Position numbers and translations under genes: made by a program. The notes under the pieces were generated by a model that saw only the letters and a program-made list of their open reading frames with translations, was not told the DNA's origin and searched no databases. DNA of 64,000 nt from Verrucomicrobiaceae bacterium E54 (lineage in GTDB: Bacteria > Verrucomicrobiota > Verrucomicrobiia > Verrucomicrobiales > Akkermansiaceae), in the NCBI GenBank assembly GCA_022548915.1, contig JAKZES010000017.1, forward strand, positions 32,975-96,974, read 5' to 3'. Of this stretch, positions 10,534 through 19,669 are shown one piece after another; positions within the stretch are counted from its first letter, which is position 1, and each line of letters begins with the position of its first letter.

Positions 10534-11269
10534 ACCGGCCCCGCAGGTTCTGCCAACCCAGCTTCAGCACCACGCCAAGCGCCTCGGTGATGATGCCGCC
10601 GGACATCTTGCTCTGTCCAACCTCGCGATCCTTGAAGACGATGGGCACCTCGACCACCCGGGCGCCTGCCCGGGACGCAAGATGGGTCATCTCGATCTGA
10701 AAGACGTAGCCGCCCGAGTGGACCCCGTCCCAGTCGATGGCCGCGAGCGTCTCCCTCTTCCACGCCTTGAAACCACCGGTCAGGTCGTGTGGTTCGAGCG
10801 CCAGCATCGTGCGGGCAAAGATCGAACCACCCCGTGAAATGAGCCGTCGGTGGAGTCCCCAGCCCTCGACGCCGCCGCCGCGCACGTAGCGGGACCCGAT
10901 CACCAGATCCGCTCCCGCCTGAATGGCATCGACCAGCGATGGCAACGCCTCCGGCGCATGCGACCAGTCGGCATCCATCTGGACGACGCACCCGGCCCCG
11001 GCCTCGATCACCACTTCAAACCCGGCGAGATAGGCTTTTCCCAGGCCCTCCTTGCCGGCCCGGTGCAGCACCCGCATCCGCGGTTCGTCCGCCGCCAGTT
11101 CGTCCGCCAGCCTGCCGGTTCCATCCGGCGAGGCATCGTCCACCACCAGCAGCCTCGCACCCGGCAGCGCCGCGAGGATCGCCGACGAGATTCCCGGAAG
11201 ATTCTCCGCCTCATCGTAGGTCGGGAGCACCACCCAGGTGCCGTCATACCGCTCCTCGCCGTCTATCAT
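10532..11269 (-). CDS. Polyprenol monophosphomannose synthase-like GT2 glycosyltransferase
   Basis: This 245-residue GT-A fold enzyme is of the dolichol-phosphate mannosyltransferase (DPM1/Ppm1) type, which transfers mannose from GDP-mannose to a polyprenyl phosphate at the inner membrane. The nucleotide-binding start VVLPTYDEAENLP and LLVVDDASPDGT lead to the metal-binding QMDADWSHAPE. The family-specific VIGSRYVRGGGVEGW and LTGGFKAWKR follow, then SGGYVFQIEM. There are no C-terminal membrane helices, as in the soluble subclass. The start is the ATG at 11269 (MIDGEERYDG); the longer open frame upstream crosses the inverted-repeat element and is not family-like. Confidence 0.88.
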   Translation of the reverse strand: MIDGEERYDGTWVVLPTYDEAENLPGISSAILAALPGARLLVVDDASPDGTGRLADELAADEPRMRVLHRAGKEGLGKAYLAGFEVVIEAGAGCVVQMDADWSHAPEALPSLVDAIQAGADLVIGSRYVRGGGVEGWGLHRRLISRGGSIFARTMLALEPHDLTGGFKAWKRETLAAIDWDGVHSGGYVFQIEMTHLASRAGARVVEVPIVFKDREVGQSKMSGGIITEALGVVLKLGWQNLRGR

Positions 11270-11382
11270 CGCGCGGACCCTACCGGCACTCCCCCCGGCT
11301 TGGCGAGAACCCGTGTCAAGGATCGCCCTGGCCCTGTCCTCGCCGCCCCGGTTTGGCGCTTGTCGCCCGCTGGCGCCTTCCC

Positions 11383-11598
11383 CTAGTGTCCCGCGCATCA
11401 AGTTCGTCACCTTTCGAAGAAATGGAGGAGTTTTTGAAGTTTGCTCGCTACGCTCGGTCCCCGAATGGGGCGCGGGTCTTTTTCCCAACTGCTGCGTTGT
11501 TCGTCGGTCACGAATCTCGATTCGCTTCCTCCTCACGCCTTGCATTTGGAAAAAATCTCGCGCGCGAAAGGCAACGCTCTTTCCGCGCAGGACACTAG
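11383..11598. mobile_element. 216-bp MITE-like element with 14-bp terminal inverted repeats
   Basis: CTAGTGTCCCGCGC at 11383-11396 is matched in inverse by GCGCAGGACACTAG at 11585-11598 (13 of 14). CCTTCC occurs at 11376-11381 and immediately after the element at 11599-11604, a possible target-site duplication. The interior is less GC-rich than its surroundings and holds no recognisable gene. The element fills most of the gap between two divergent genes. It resembles a non-autonomous mobile element, but I cannot test its copy number. Confidence 0.55.
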
Positions 11599-11612
11599 CC
11601 TTCCACCCAAGA

Positions 11613-12107
11613 ATGATCGTATCTCCGAAGATGGCCGCAAGTCTGCTGGCCTGCCTCGTCCTCTGCCAGTGCGCCGGCTCTTTCGGTTCCGGAAACATGG
11701 GCGGGCCCACCCTCGAGGAGCGCAAGGCCGCGATCGCCGCCGAGCCGACCGGTGACCACTTCATCGGTCGCCGCTACTACGTCGAGAAAACACGCTTCTG
11801 GGGATACGTCCGGAAGCCGCGGGAGTCGTGGAACAAGGCCAAGCTGGTCGTCGTGCGGGAAGACAAGAAGCGCCAGCCCGACCGGCTCCCGGAGAGTGGC
11901 GCGGACCGCGTTTACGGCTACGACCAGAATTACGAATACAAGCTCCGGGGATACCTGACCGGAAACAAGGTTTACGACCCCAACAGCAATCAGATCCTCC
12001 CCGAGTTCATGCTCACCGGCTACGAGGTGCTCAACCGGAATCCGGGCTGGCTTTTCCGCCCCGACGACCGCTATGATCGCTACCGGATTACCCTCTACCC
12101 CCGTTGA
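11613..12107 (+). CDS. Small exported protein, possible lipoprotein
   Basis: This 164-residue protein begins with a hydrophobic export signal (MAASLLACLVLCQCAGS). The cysteines near residues 18-20 make a lipoprotein likely, although no textbook lipobox is present. The mature part is rich in Tyr, Arg and Asp, with repeated short motifs such as YYVEKTRFWGYVRKP and YGYDQNYEYKLRGY. No family recognised. The ATG at 11613 follows the 216-bp inverted-repeat element by 15 bp, so the element may have replaced or carried the upstream promoter. The next gene begins 6 bp downstream, suggesting co-transcription. Confidence 0.75.
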   Translation: MIVSPKMAASLLACLVLCQCAGSFGSGNMGGPTLEERKAAIAAEPTGDHFIGRRYYVEKTRFWGYVRKPRESWNKAKLVVVREDKKRQPDRLPESGADRVYGYDQNYEYKLRGYLTGNKVYDPNSNQILPEFMLTGYEVLNRNPGWLFRPDDRYDRYRITLYPR

Positions 12108-12113
12108 GCGCGG

Positions 12114-13178
12114 ATGGCGAAGATTCCCGACAAGTCCGGCCGTTCCCATGGCAGCGTGCAGACCCGCGTCGCGGGTCCCTCCCGGGGCGAACTCGGACGG
12201 GTCGGAAGGATCACCAAGGACACGCGTGACCCGGCTCGCCGCCGCCGCCGGAGGCAGGGCGGCGGGCGGGACGCGCGCTATGGGGCGGCCGGCGCGAACC
12301 ATGGCGCCGTGCTCCGCCGGTGGCTGATGCTGGGCCTGATCCTGGCGGGTTTCGGCATCTCGGGGCTGCTGGTGTGGACCCTGCTCCGCCAAAACCCGCA
12401 ATCAGGGGCCGCAAGCCCTTCGAACCGGCCCGACTTGAATGATCCCGAGTCGATCCCCGCCCTGGCGGCAGACGAGGCGCTCGAGATGGTGTCGGCGATG
12501 CTCGACGCCGACACCCCGGAGGCACTGGAGCCACTGCTCCACCCGGGGAAAATCCGTCCCACCGGCGCCCTGGCCCGGCTCCGCACCATCGAGGAGGAGG
12601 AGGCAAAAGGATTCCGCACCCCTGCCTGGCTCGGTGCGTTCGATGCGATCTGCGAGCCCGTCAGCTTCGTGATGGTCCCCAAGGAGTCCGGGCCACCCCT
12701 GCTCGTCACCTTCACCGTGAATCAGGAGCGCGACTGGAAAATCGATTTCGATGCCACGGTCGGCCACTGCGACCCTCCCTTCCATGACTGGCTGAAAGGC
12801 ACCGTCCGGCAGGGAATGGTTCGCGTCACGGGCAAGGAAGACAACTACTTCAACGGGCCGTTCCGGGACGACGACATCTGGGCCTGCTTCGCCCTTTCCC
12901 ATCCCGGGGGCGATGCCAGCCTCTACGGCTACTGCCGTCGCGACGGACCGCAATTCGGCGCCATCAGGGCGATCCTGCGCCGCAATCTGCTTGCGGCGTC
13001 GGAGCCGGACAAGCTTTCGGGCAAGGCGGGGTCCTTCCGGACCACCCTGCGGCTTCGCAACGCGGAAGACGGCGTGTCCCGCCAGTTCCTGATCACCGAA
13101 GTGATCGCGGACGACTGGGTGATCGGCGACGAATCGCTGGAGACGATTCTCCAGCGGACCGAGTCCGGCATGGAGTAA
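12114..13178 (+). CDS. Membrane-anchored hypothetical protein
   Basis: This 354-residue protein has a long, strongly basic N-terminal region (RRRRRRQ...) of about 68 residues. A single transmembrane helix follows (MLGLILAGFGISGLLVWTLL), then a C-terminal soluble domain of about 260 residues presumed to face the periplasm. That domain contains DWKIDFDATVGHCDPPFHDW and paired acidic and aromatic patches; no catalytic motif is apparent. It starts 6 bp after the small exported protein and converges with the TPR protein gene 11 bp away. The basic cytoplasmic tail may bind nucleic acid or lipid head groups, but that is speculation. Confidence 0.72.
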   Translation: MAKIPDKSGRSHGSVQTRVAGPSRGELGRVGRITKDTRDPARRRRRRQGGGRDARYGAAGANHGAVLRRWLMLGLILAGFGISGLLVWTLLRQNPQSGAASPSNRPDLNDPESIPALAADEALEMVSAMLDADTPEALEPLLHPGKIRPTGALARLRTIEEEEAKGFRTPAWLGAFDAICEPVSFVMVPKESGPPLLVTFTVNQERDWKIDFDATVGHCDPPFHDWLKGTVRQGMVRVTGKEDNYFNGPFRDDDIWACFALSHPGGDASLYGYCRRDGPQFGAIRAILRRNLLAASEPDKLSGKAGSFRTTLRLRNAEDGVSRQFLITEVIADDWVIGDESLETILQRTESGME

Positions 13179-13189
13179 CGGAGCGCCCT

Positions 13190-14587
13190 TCAGTCTCCGC
13201 CGTAGGACGACTCCACCCGCTGAGCGACGTCCCGGTAGCCGTAGTCCACTTCGTAGATTTCCTTGAAGCACTCGATGGCCGCTTCCTTGTCGCCCATCTC
13301 GTCGTGCAGAAGACCCTTCTCGTAGAGGACCTCCTTCTTGGTCGCATCCATCGCCACAAGGTCGGAAAGCGCCGTCTCCAGCTGCTTCACACCCATGTCC
13401 CGCATCCCCTTGGCCTTGAAGGTCCGTCCGAGCAGCAGCAGCACCTTCGACTGGATGTGGGGATTGCGCTTCGCCTGCTGGAGCTGCGGAATCGCCGCGC
13501 TGTAGTCACCGGCGTTGTAGAGCGCCCGACCCAGCTCGAAGCGGAGGAGCGGATCGGTGGGGTTCTGCTCGACCCGCCGCCGGGCATCGTCGACCGACTC
13601 CTGAACCCGCTCGCGCTGCCGTTCCTCCAGCATCGCCTTGATCTCCGGATCGTCCGGGTTCTCCGCGGCCCGGGCCTGCAATTCCAGAAGTTCCTGCTCC
13701 TTGAGCCGGTCCTGCATCTTCTCCGCCTTGGTTCTCAGGGCGCTGTCACCATTGCTCAGGGAAAAGGCCCAATCGAAATAGGCGTGCGCCTGTTCCCAGT
13801 CCTCGAGGCGCTCGAACACCGAAGCCAGTTCCTTGACCACCTTCAGGTTGTTCTGATCCTGTGAGTATTGCTCGGCAAGCTGGTCCCGGCGCTCTTCGAG
13901 TTGTTCGCGGGTCAGCCCGGTACGGGCCTGCTTCTCGATGTCCTCGAACTCCTCCTTGTTGCGCATCAGGTCGCGCATGCTCGAATCCTCGCTCCACTTC
14001 TGCTTCTCCATCGAAGCCCGGGCCGTGGCATCCTTCTCGCCCTTGATCGCCGCCGAGTCGGTCGGGTGGTGCTTGATGATGTCGCGATAGACCTCCGCCG
14101 CCTTCGGGCTATCCCCCAGCGAGTGATAGAATTCGGCCAGCTTGTGCAGGTACTTCGCCTCCTCGGGGTGTCCCTTGCGGATCGTCTCGAGGGCAAATGC
14201 CGCGCTCTCGGTCCATTCGAGAACCTTGAAGGCTTCGAAAAGCAGGTCGTTCAATTCGGGACTGTAGGGATCCTTGGCCAGCTCGGCCTCGATCGCCGGC
14301 AGGGTGGCCAGCGGGTCCTTCTTCACCTGGCCCGACAATTTCATGGTCCCGAGACCGCCGCCGGTCTTCATCCCGAACAGGCCCGACCGCTTCTTGGGAC
14401 CACCGGACTCGTGACCCGCGCACTTGCGCAGCAAGCGGCGGGCATCCAGGAACCCCGGAGCATCCTTCAGGACCGACTGGAGCAGCTTGATCGCGTAGCC
14501 AAAATTCTTGGTCTGTACCGCCGTCATGGCCTTGAGCCACACGGGTTTGACCTTCGGATCGAGTTCGCCTTCTGAAATCTCTGACAT
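13190..14587 (-). CDS. Tetratricopeptide-repeat protein
   Basis: This 465-residue soluble protein is made largely of helical repeats. TPR-like units are seen in YLHKLAEFYHSLGDSPKAAEVY, LLRFELGRALYNAGDYSAAIP and VLYEKGLLHDEMGDKEAAIECF. A charged coiled-coil-rich middle (about residues 200-330) separates two repeat blocks. Such proteins are scaffolds. It is the last gene of the leftward type II secretion run, 167 bp after the secretin gene, so it may be an accessory assembly factor like a pilotin-type or PilF-like protein, although no lipobox is present. The start is taken at the ATG encoding MSEISEGEL. Confidence 0.8.
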   Translation of the reverse strand: MSEISEGELDPKVKPVWLKAMTAVQTKNFGYAIKLLQSVLKDAPGFLDARRLLRKCAGHESGGPKKRSGLFGMKTGGGLGTMKLSGQVKKDPLATLPAIEAELAKDPYSPELNDLLFEAFKVLEWTESAAFALETIRKGHPEEAKYLHKLAEFYHSLGDSPKAAEVYRDIIKHHPTDSAAIKGEKDATARASMEKQKWSEDSSMRDLMRNKEEFEDIEKQARTGLTREQLEERRDQLAEQYSQDQNNLKVVKELASVFERLEDWEQAHAYFDWAFSLSNGDSALRTKAEKMQDRLKEQELLELQARAAENPDDPEIKAMLEERQRERVQESVDDARRRVEQNPTDPLLRFELGRALYNAGDYSAAIPQLQQAKRNPHIQSKVLLLLGRTFKAKGMRDMGVKQLETALSDLVAMDATKKEVLYEKGLLHDEMGDKEAAIECFKEIYEVDYGYRDVAQRVESSYGGD

Positions 14588-14754
14588 GGTTGGGTCTTGG
14601 TGTTCTCCGGTCGATCCTCGCGAACCACCGGCACCCACCGAAATTGCTCGCTGCCCCGCGGCTTGGCAAGTCCGCGCTCCAATTGTGTCGGCGCGCCGGG
14701 ATCTCCGGCACCCGGCAACCCGTCCCCCACGGCGCGGATCCCCGCAACCTCAGC

Positions 14755-17166
14755 TCAGTGCCGCCAGCGGGAGCCGGGACGCCCGAGCAGCCGACGGGCC
14801 GAACTTTCCTCGTCATCCTCGACGGGCTGCGCCACCGGGACACTGCGGCTTGAGGAAGCACTTCCGCTCGATGAATCACGCTCCGGCAGCACGCCCGGCC
14901 CATTCGAGAACTCCCGAGTCGACCCCGAAACATCATAGCGGCTGTCCATATCGGCCTGAGCGTCATACAGCGATGCTGCTCCATCAACGATTCGCGGCTG
15001 AATGAAGATCATCAACTCCTGGCGATCGTCCTCGGTCGAAGTCCGCGAAAAGAGTTTGCCGAGGCCAGGGATGTCGCTGAGCAGAGGCACTCCGGTGACC
15101 GATTCCCGCTTGGTCGAAGTAATCAAGCCACCCAACACGATCGTTGCTCCATCCGGCACCGTAACCGTCGTCAGCACCTCACGCCGACCAATCGTCGGAA
15201 CCAAGCCCACGTTCTCGATCAACTGCTCGCCGATCACCTCATCGTTGATAAGCGCGATCTCAAGCGTCACCTCGTCATCCGAGTTGACCAAAGGAATGAC
15301 TTCGAGACTGAGCAGGACGTCCTGGTATTCGATATTGGTGGTGAAGCTGTTGTTGAACTGGTTGCTGTTCGTCGGGACGGCGATCCGCTGGCCGGCTGAG
15401 ATCAATCCCTTCCGGTTGTTTGCCGTATAGATGGTCGGTCTCGACATCACCTCGAAGCGGCTGTCCGACTGGAGTGCATTGAGGTAGACGTTCCAGTGAT
15501 CTCCGATCATCCCGTAAAGACTGAGGCCCGCGGAGCTTGGAAAAGCGGCCGGGTTCAGCAGCGTGAGCGGATCCACGAGGGAACCCGCACCGGGGCTCGT
15601 GCGCAGTTGGCCGGGAAGCACGCCATTCCCCCTTGCCGCCTGATTTTCGTCGATGGTCCTGAGGAAATCCATTCCGAAATCGAAGTCCTCTCCCAAAGCC
15701 AACTGCCCGAACACGGCCGAGATCATGACCTGTTCGGCCTTCACATCGATCTCATCGAGCAGGTTGTTGACCACCTCGACGGCCGACGGTGGCCCCTGAA
15801 CCACCAGCGAGTTGGTGATGTTGTCGGCGACCAGCAGGGTCCGTCCTACCAGCCGTGCCTCGGGAGCGCTGTTGATGTTCGGGTCGCCAAGGCTGCTTCC
15901 TCCACCGGAACCGCCGAAACTTCCCCCGCTGCTTCCTCCGAAACTACTGCCGGAGAAGTTGTTTCGCGAGCTGTTGCTTGAGGTGCTGTTCCGGTTGCTG
16001 CTCGAAGTGTTGTTGCCGAAATTCGCGCCAGTGCTTCGTCCGCCCGATCCCCCGCCACCGGCGCTGGTGGAGTCGCTCGAACCAAAGGTCCGCTGCAAGG
16101 CAGGCTCGGCGATTTCGAGGAAATCCGCCACCGCCACGAAGCGGAGTTTGCGACGCAGGAAGTTGCGCTCGTCGGTCTTGCTGTCGAACTCGCGGACCAG
16201 GCCCTCGATGAAGACGATGTCCACCGGGCGACCCATCGCGAAGATCCGGTTGGTGCGGGTGTCGGGCACGATCTGGATCGGCACGTCCTCCGCCGCGCTG
16301 CTCGCACCACCGGCTGCGGCAGCGGCCGCCGCCGCATTGGCCGCCGGATTCGGCAGTCCCGGGATCACCGGGGTGTTGGGATTGTTCTGCACCCGCTGGG
16401 TGCGCGCCGTGCTCTGGGCCTGCTGCTGGCTGTTGAAGATCTCGTTGAGCGTGTCCGAAAGTTCCTGGACGTCCGCATACTGCACCTTGATGAAGCGGGT
16501 CGCGACCGAGGCCGAGACGTCGATCTCGTCGACCAACTCGATCAAGCGGCGGATCAGCGAGGTTTTTTCGGTGATCACCACCGCACCCGCGTTCGGGATC
16601 GGAGTGATCGACCCGTAGGCACCAAACTGGCCGATCACGGTGGTGAAGGTCCGGACGATTTCCTCGGGCTTGATGTACTTGAGGTTCATCACGTAGCTCA
16701 CCACCCGGTCATCCTGGGGCAGGTCCGCCGGATCGATGATCACTTCCAGGCCTTCCCCCTTCGGATTGGCCCCGCCGGTGGCGATCACCAGCACGTCGTG
16801 GCCCGCCATGTTGGCGTCGGGCACGAACACGAAGCCCTCCAGCAAGGCGGCCTTCTTGATCAACTGGGCCGCCTCGCCGTAAGTGAGCGGCGGTGGTTGG
16901 ACGAAACGGAACTCGGCGTCGGCGGCGGCGACGCTCACCGTCACGCGGCGTCCGGTGAACTCCCGGTAGAGGTCGGCCAGCTGGTCGCCGTTGATCTTGG
17001 GGAAAATCATCGGCTTTTGCACCGGCTGATTCCCATCCGGCGCGTTCGCCGCGGCGGCCGCCGGATTGTTGGCGGCGGGAAGACCCGGCAGGCCCGGGGG
17101 CGGAGCGGGATCCTGTGCCACGGCGATGCCGGACAGCAGGAGGCAGAGGAAAAGAAAACGTGACAT
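14755..17166 (-). CDS. gspD: Type II secretion system secretin (GspD-like)
   Basis: This 803-residue outer-membrane secretin begins with a signal peptide (MSRFLFLCLLLSGIAVAQ). N-domains follow, with the LKYIKPEEIVRTF and NTLNEIFN elements typical of GspD. A Ser/Gly/Asn-rich low-complexity insert lies around residues 375-450. The C-terminal secretin domain has QVMISAVFGQLALGEDFDFG, VPDGATIVLGGLI and the signature VPLLSDIPGLGKLFSR. It would form the outer-membrane gate for folded exoproteins. It is 63 bp downstream of the C-like component and shares its transcript. Alternative family assignments (PilQ) are less likely given the adjacent pseudopilins. Confidence 0.92.
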   Translation of the reverse strand: MSRFLFLCLLLSGIAVAQDPAPPPGLPGLPAANNPAAAAANAPDGNQPVQKPMIFPKINGDQLADLYREFTGRRVTVSVAAADAEFRFVQPPPLTYGEAAQLIKKAALLEGFVFVPDANMAGHDVLVIATGGANPKGEGLEVIIDPADLPQDDRVVSYVMNLKYIKPEEIVRTFTTVIGQFGAYGSITPIPNAGAVVITEKTSLIRRLIELVDEIDVSASVATRFIKVQYADVQELSDTLNEIFNSQQQAQSTARTQRVQNNPNTPVIPGLPNPAANAAAAAAAAGGASSAAEDVPIQIVPDTRTNRIFAMGRPVDIVFIEGLVREFDSKTDERNFLRRKLRFVAVADFLEIAEPALQRTFGSSDSTSAGGGGSGGRSTGANFGNNTSSSNRNSTSSNSSRNNFSGSSFGGSSGGSFGGSGGGSSLGDPNINSAPEARLVGRTLLVADNITNSLVVQGPPSAVEVVNNLLDEIDVKAEQVMISAVFGQLALGEDFDFGMDFLRTIDENQAARGNGVLPGQLRTSPGAGSLVDPLTLLNPAAFPSSAGLSLYGMIGDHWNVYLNALQSDSRFEVMSRPTIYTANNRKGLISAGQRIAVPTNSNQFNNSFTTNIEYQDVLLSLEVIPLVNSDDEVTLEIALINDEVIGEQLIENVGLVPTIGRREVLTTVTVPDGATIVLGGLITSTKRESVTGVPLLSDIPGLGKLFSRTSTEDDRQELMIFIQPRIVDGAASLYDAQADMDSRYDVSGSTREFSNGPGVLPERDSSSGSASSSRSVPVAQPVEDDEESSARRLLGRPGSRWRH

Positions 17167-17229
17167 CGAAGGGCGGGCTTGGGGCGGAAGCATCAGGATT
17201 GGGGAAGGTCGGGCAAGGCGAAAGCAGGC

Positions 17230-17778
17230 TTACTTGTTGTTGGTGTTCGGCCGCGGCGTCGGCGGGCGGACCACGCGGGGGCGCGGCGTCCTTACACCCG
17301 GTTGGGCCGCCGGGTTGGGCTGGTTGAGTCCCGGAATCACCGGCCGTCCCGGCTGGGCCTGCGGCGGCTTCTGCTGGGCAGGTGGCTGCTTCACCGCCAG
17401 CACCTGCTCATCGAATCCGATCTCCTTGGTGTGGGCGCCGGATTGGATCTTCGCCACCGTGTCCTTCCAGGTCTCCTCGCCCCACTGCACGTCGAGCACC
17501 TTGAATCCGGAATCGTCCCCGGAGCGGATGATCTTCCGTTCGTCGGGCTTCTTCTTGTTGATCAGGACGACGTAGTAGCCGTCCTTCAGCTCGGAAATCC
17601 CGCTCAGGGCGAAGTCGTCGAGGGGGCTCTCGACCTCGCGCACCTCGCGCTCGATCACCGGCTTGCTGGTGAAGGGCGAATCGGTCCAGAGCTTCGAATA
17701 CTGGGTCAGGTTCGGCTTCAAGGGCACGTCCGCCATCGCGGTCGCGGCGGCGAGCATCGGAATGAGGAAACGGATCAT
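17230..17778 (-). CDS. Type II secretion-associated periplasmic protein (GspC/PilP-like position)
   Basis: This 182-residue protein has an N-terminal export signal (MIRFLIPMLAAATAMAD). A small domain follows with GISELKDGYYVVLINKKKPDER, which resembles the HR domain of GspC or PilP that contacts the secretin. The tail is about 55 residues, rich in Pro, Gln and Asn (PPAQQKPPQAQPGRP). It sits between the GspM-like gene (10 bp) and the secretin gene (63 bp), the position expected for a linker between inner-membrane platform and secretin. Sequence identity to GspC is not obvious, so the assignment rests on fold-like pattern and context. Confidence 0.65.
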   Translation of the reverse strand: MIRFLIPMLAAATAMADVPLKPNLTQYSKLWTDSPFTSKPVIEREVREVESPLDDFALSGISELKDGYYVVLINKKKPDERKIIRSGDDSGFKVLDVQWGEETWKDTVAKIQSGAHTKEIGFDEQVLAVKQPPAQQKPPQAQPGRPVIPGLNQPNPAAQPGVRTPRPRVVRPPTPRPNTNNK

Positions 17779-17788
17779 CGGTCGGAAA

Positions 17789-18352
17789 TCAGAGGGCTTG
17801 GGGAACGTACCACTGCTGCACGCGCACCACCGCATCGATCCGGGTGTCATCCTCGCGGTTCGGCGAGAGGCGGAGCGAGGTCACGGCACGGAACGAGGAG
17901 GGATCGTGGAGCTGGACGAGCCAGCGGTAGAGCCCGTCCTCCATGCCCGTCGCCTTGAGCTCGAAGATCGCCTTGTGGTAGTAAACGCCCTCGGTGTCGT
18001 TGGGCAGGATTTTCGGCCGGTCGGTGGTCAGCCCGGCGGCCCGGGCCTGATTGGTCACGAAGCTCTCGAGTTTCGACTGCACCGCGCCGCCCTCCTCGGG
18101 ATCGGGTTCGTTTTCCGCAAGCCACGCCATCTCGCGTTCCTTACTCTCGCGCTCGGCGAGATTCTGCTCGGCCAGCGCGATCTCGCCGATCAGGCCGGTC
18201 GCCGGCTTGCCGAGGATTTCGTTGCCCTCGGCTCCGATCTCCTGCTCCAGCGAGTTCATCTTCTGCGCATACAGGTTGTAGCCGTAGAAGTTGAGCACGG
18301 CGAAAATCACCACTCCGAAGAGGATCAGCAGTCTTTTCTCCCGGGTGTTCAT
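17789..18352 (-). CDS. GspM/PilO-like type II secretion platform protein
   Basis: This 187-residue protein has one N-terminal transmembrane helix (LLILFGVVIFAVLNFYGYNLY). A coiled-coil segment follows (AEQNLAERESKEREMAWLAE), then a ferredoxin-like periplasmic domain (AIFELKATGMEDGLYRWLVQ, then SFRAVTSLRLSP). That layout is the hallmark of GspM/PilO, which dimerises with GspL/PilN in the inner-membrane platform. The gene follows the GspL-like gene by 57 bp and precedes the C-like gene by 10 bp. The exact gene letter is uncertain because GspM and PilO share the architecture. Confidence 0.75.
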   Translation of the reverse strand: MNTREKRLLILFGVVIFAVLNFYGYNLYAQKMNSLEQEIGAEGNEILGKPATGLIGEIALAEQNLAERESKEREMAWLAENEPDPEEGGAVQSKLESFVTNQARAAGLTTDRPKILPNDTEGVYYHKAIFELKATGMEDGLYRWLVQLHDPSSFRAVTSLRLSPNREDDTRIDAVVRVQQWYVPQAL

Positions 18353-18409
18353 GCTCGGTCTGTGCCCATGAAAAGCCGGAAGAGGGTGGATTTGTCGGTT
18401 TTCATCGGT

Positions 18410-19669
18410 TTAGTAGGTTTCCTCGCTGCCTTCGGGGAAGCCCCTCACGCGGAAATCCCAGCCCTTGGCGGACTTGGAGGGTGGCTCCACTTCCCACTCG
18501 AGCCACTTCAGGTCGCCGCTGTTCCGCAGCGAACTGTAGAACTGCGTCGCGGGTGCCGACTGGGGCGCGGTGCCGATCAACTGAATCTCGCCCCCATCGA
18601 CGTTGAGATCCGCCGTTCCCAACCGCAGCCCGCTGTTTCTCGGGATCGCCTGTTGCACCGCGCGCATGATTTCCATGGGACTCAGCCGCGATTCAACGAC
18701 CGGCCCCAGTTCCGTCCAGCGCGCGTTGTGCTCCTGGAGCACCCCTGCGGTGCCGCCCTGCAATTCCACGAGTTCTGCCGCCAGTATCTTCTTTACCCGC
18801 TGCTTTTCCCAGATCTGGTAGCCGAACCAGCCGACCACGCCGAGGTAGGCGAGAATCAGAAGCGTCACCAGGGTGGTCCGCTGGTTGCGGCGCTTGCGGG
18901 CCACCCGCGCGGCCCGCACGTCCTCGGGCAGCAGGTCGCTGAAGGGATCCGGCATCACCGGATCGGGCCGCGCCTCGACCCGCGGCCGGGTCGGGAAGGC
19001 ATCCGCCAGCGCCCCGGCCTCGCCCAGCTCACCTTCCGGCGGCCACACGCGGATCAGGCCGGGCTTGCAGGGCAGGCCCTGCATCGCGAGTTGGCTGAGC
19101 ACGAGCTGGACTTCCCGCAACACCGCTCCATCCGGGGCCTCCGTGCTGGAGGAGGTTGCCTGCGAATAGAGCAGCCGGCCTCCGACGTAGAAGCCGAAGA
19201 CCCAGCGTCCGAGTTCCTTCCACACGCACAGCGTGTCGCCTTCCACGGCGTAGGCCCGGGGCGAAAGATCGAATTCCTTCGGCGTCCGCAGCGGCAGGTC
19301 GCCCTCGCCCGGCGTCTTGAGCACCGCGTGCAGCAGCACGGTGGACTGGTCGTCGGCCAGCACCTTGAAGTGATCGCTGAGCTGCCCGGCCATCGGGTCG
19401 GGCCGGATTCCGAGCCGCTCGGCATGCATCGTCGCCAGGTCGTCGAACAGGGAATCATCCTTGCTCTCGGCGCGGAACGGCAGGGCGTGAAAGGCCCGGA
19501 CCGGAAACAGCAGGGCGAGATCCCCGCCCGGCAACGCACCCACCTCGGAGACCTTCATCGGCTCCTCCGCGCCATCCCGGCGCTGGAAGGCACCATCGGG
19601 CCCGCGTTTCCACAACTCCCAACCGAGGGGGCCGGGAACCAGCATCGACCATTCCGACTGTTTGCTCAC
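18410..19669 (-). CDS. GspL-like type II secretion platform protein
   Basis: This 419-residue protein has a cytoplasmic actin-like N-terminal domain of about 270 residues, including ALLFPVRAFHALPF. One transmembrane helix follows near residues 280-300 (TLVTLLILAYLGVVGWFGYQIW), then a coiled coil and a periplasmic ferredoxin-like domain. The order corresponds to GspL, or a PilM-PilN fusion, which recruits the GspE ATPase. Its ATG overlaps the GspK-like stop by 4 bp, showing translational coupling. No GspE gene is in the window, so its partner must be encoded elsewhere. Confidence 0.8.
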   Translation of the reverse strand: MSKQSEWSMLVPGPLGWELWKRGPDGAFQRRDGAEEPMKVSEVGALPGGDLALLFPVRAFHALPFRAESKDDSLFDDLATMHAERLGIRPDPMAGQLSDHFKVLADDQSTVLLHAVLKTPGEGDLPLRTPKEFDLSPRAYAVEGDTLCVWKELGRWVFGFYVGGRLLYSQATSSSTEAPDGAVLREVQLVLSQLAMQGLPCKPGLIRVWPPEGELGEAGALADAFPTRPRVEARPDPVMPDPFSDLLPEDVRAARVARKRRNQRTTLVTLLILAYLGVVGWFGYQIWEKQRVKKILAAELVELQGGTAGVLQEHNARWTELGPVVESRLSPMEIMRAVQQAIPRNSGLRLGTADLNVDGGEIQLIGTAPQSAPATQFYSSLRNSGDLKWLEWEVEPPSKSAKGWDFRVRGFPEGSEETY

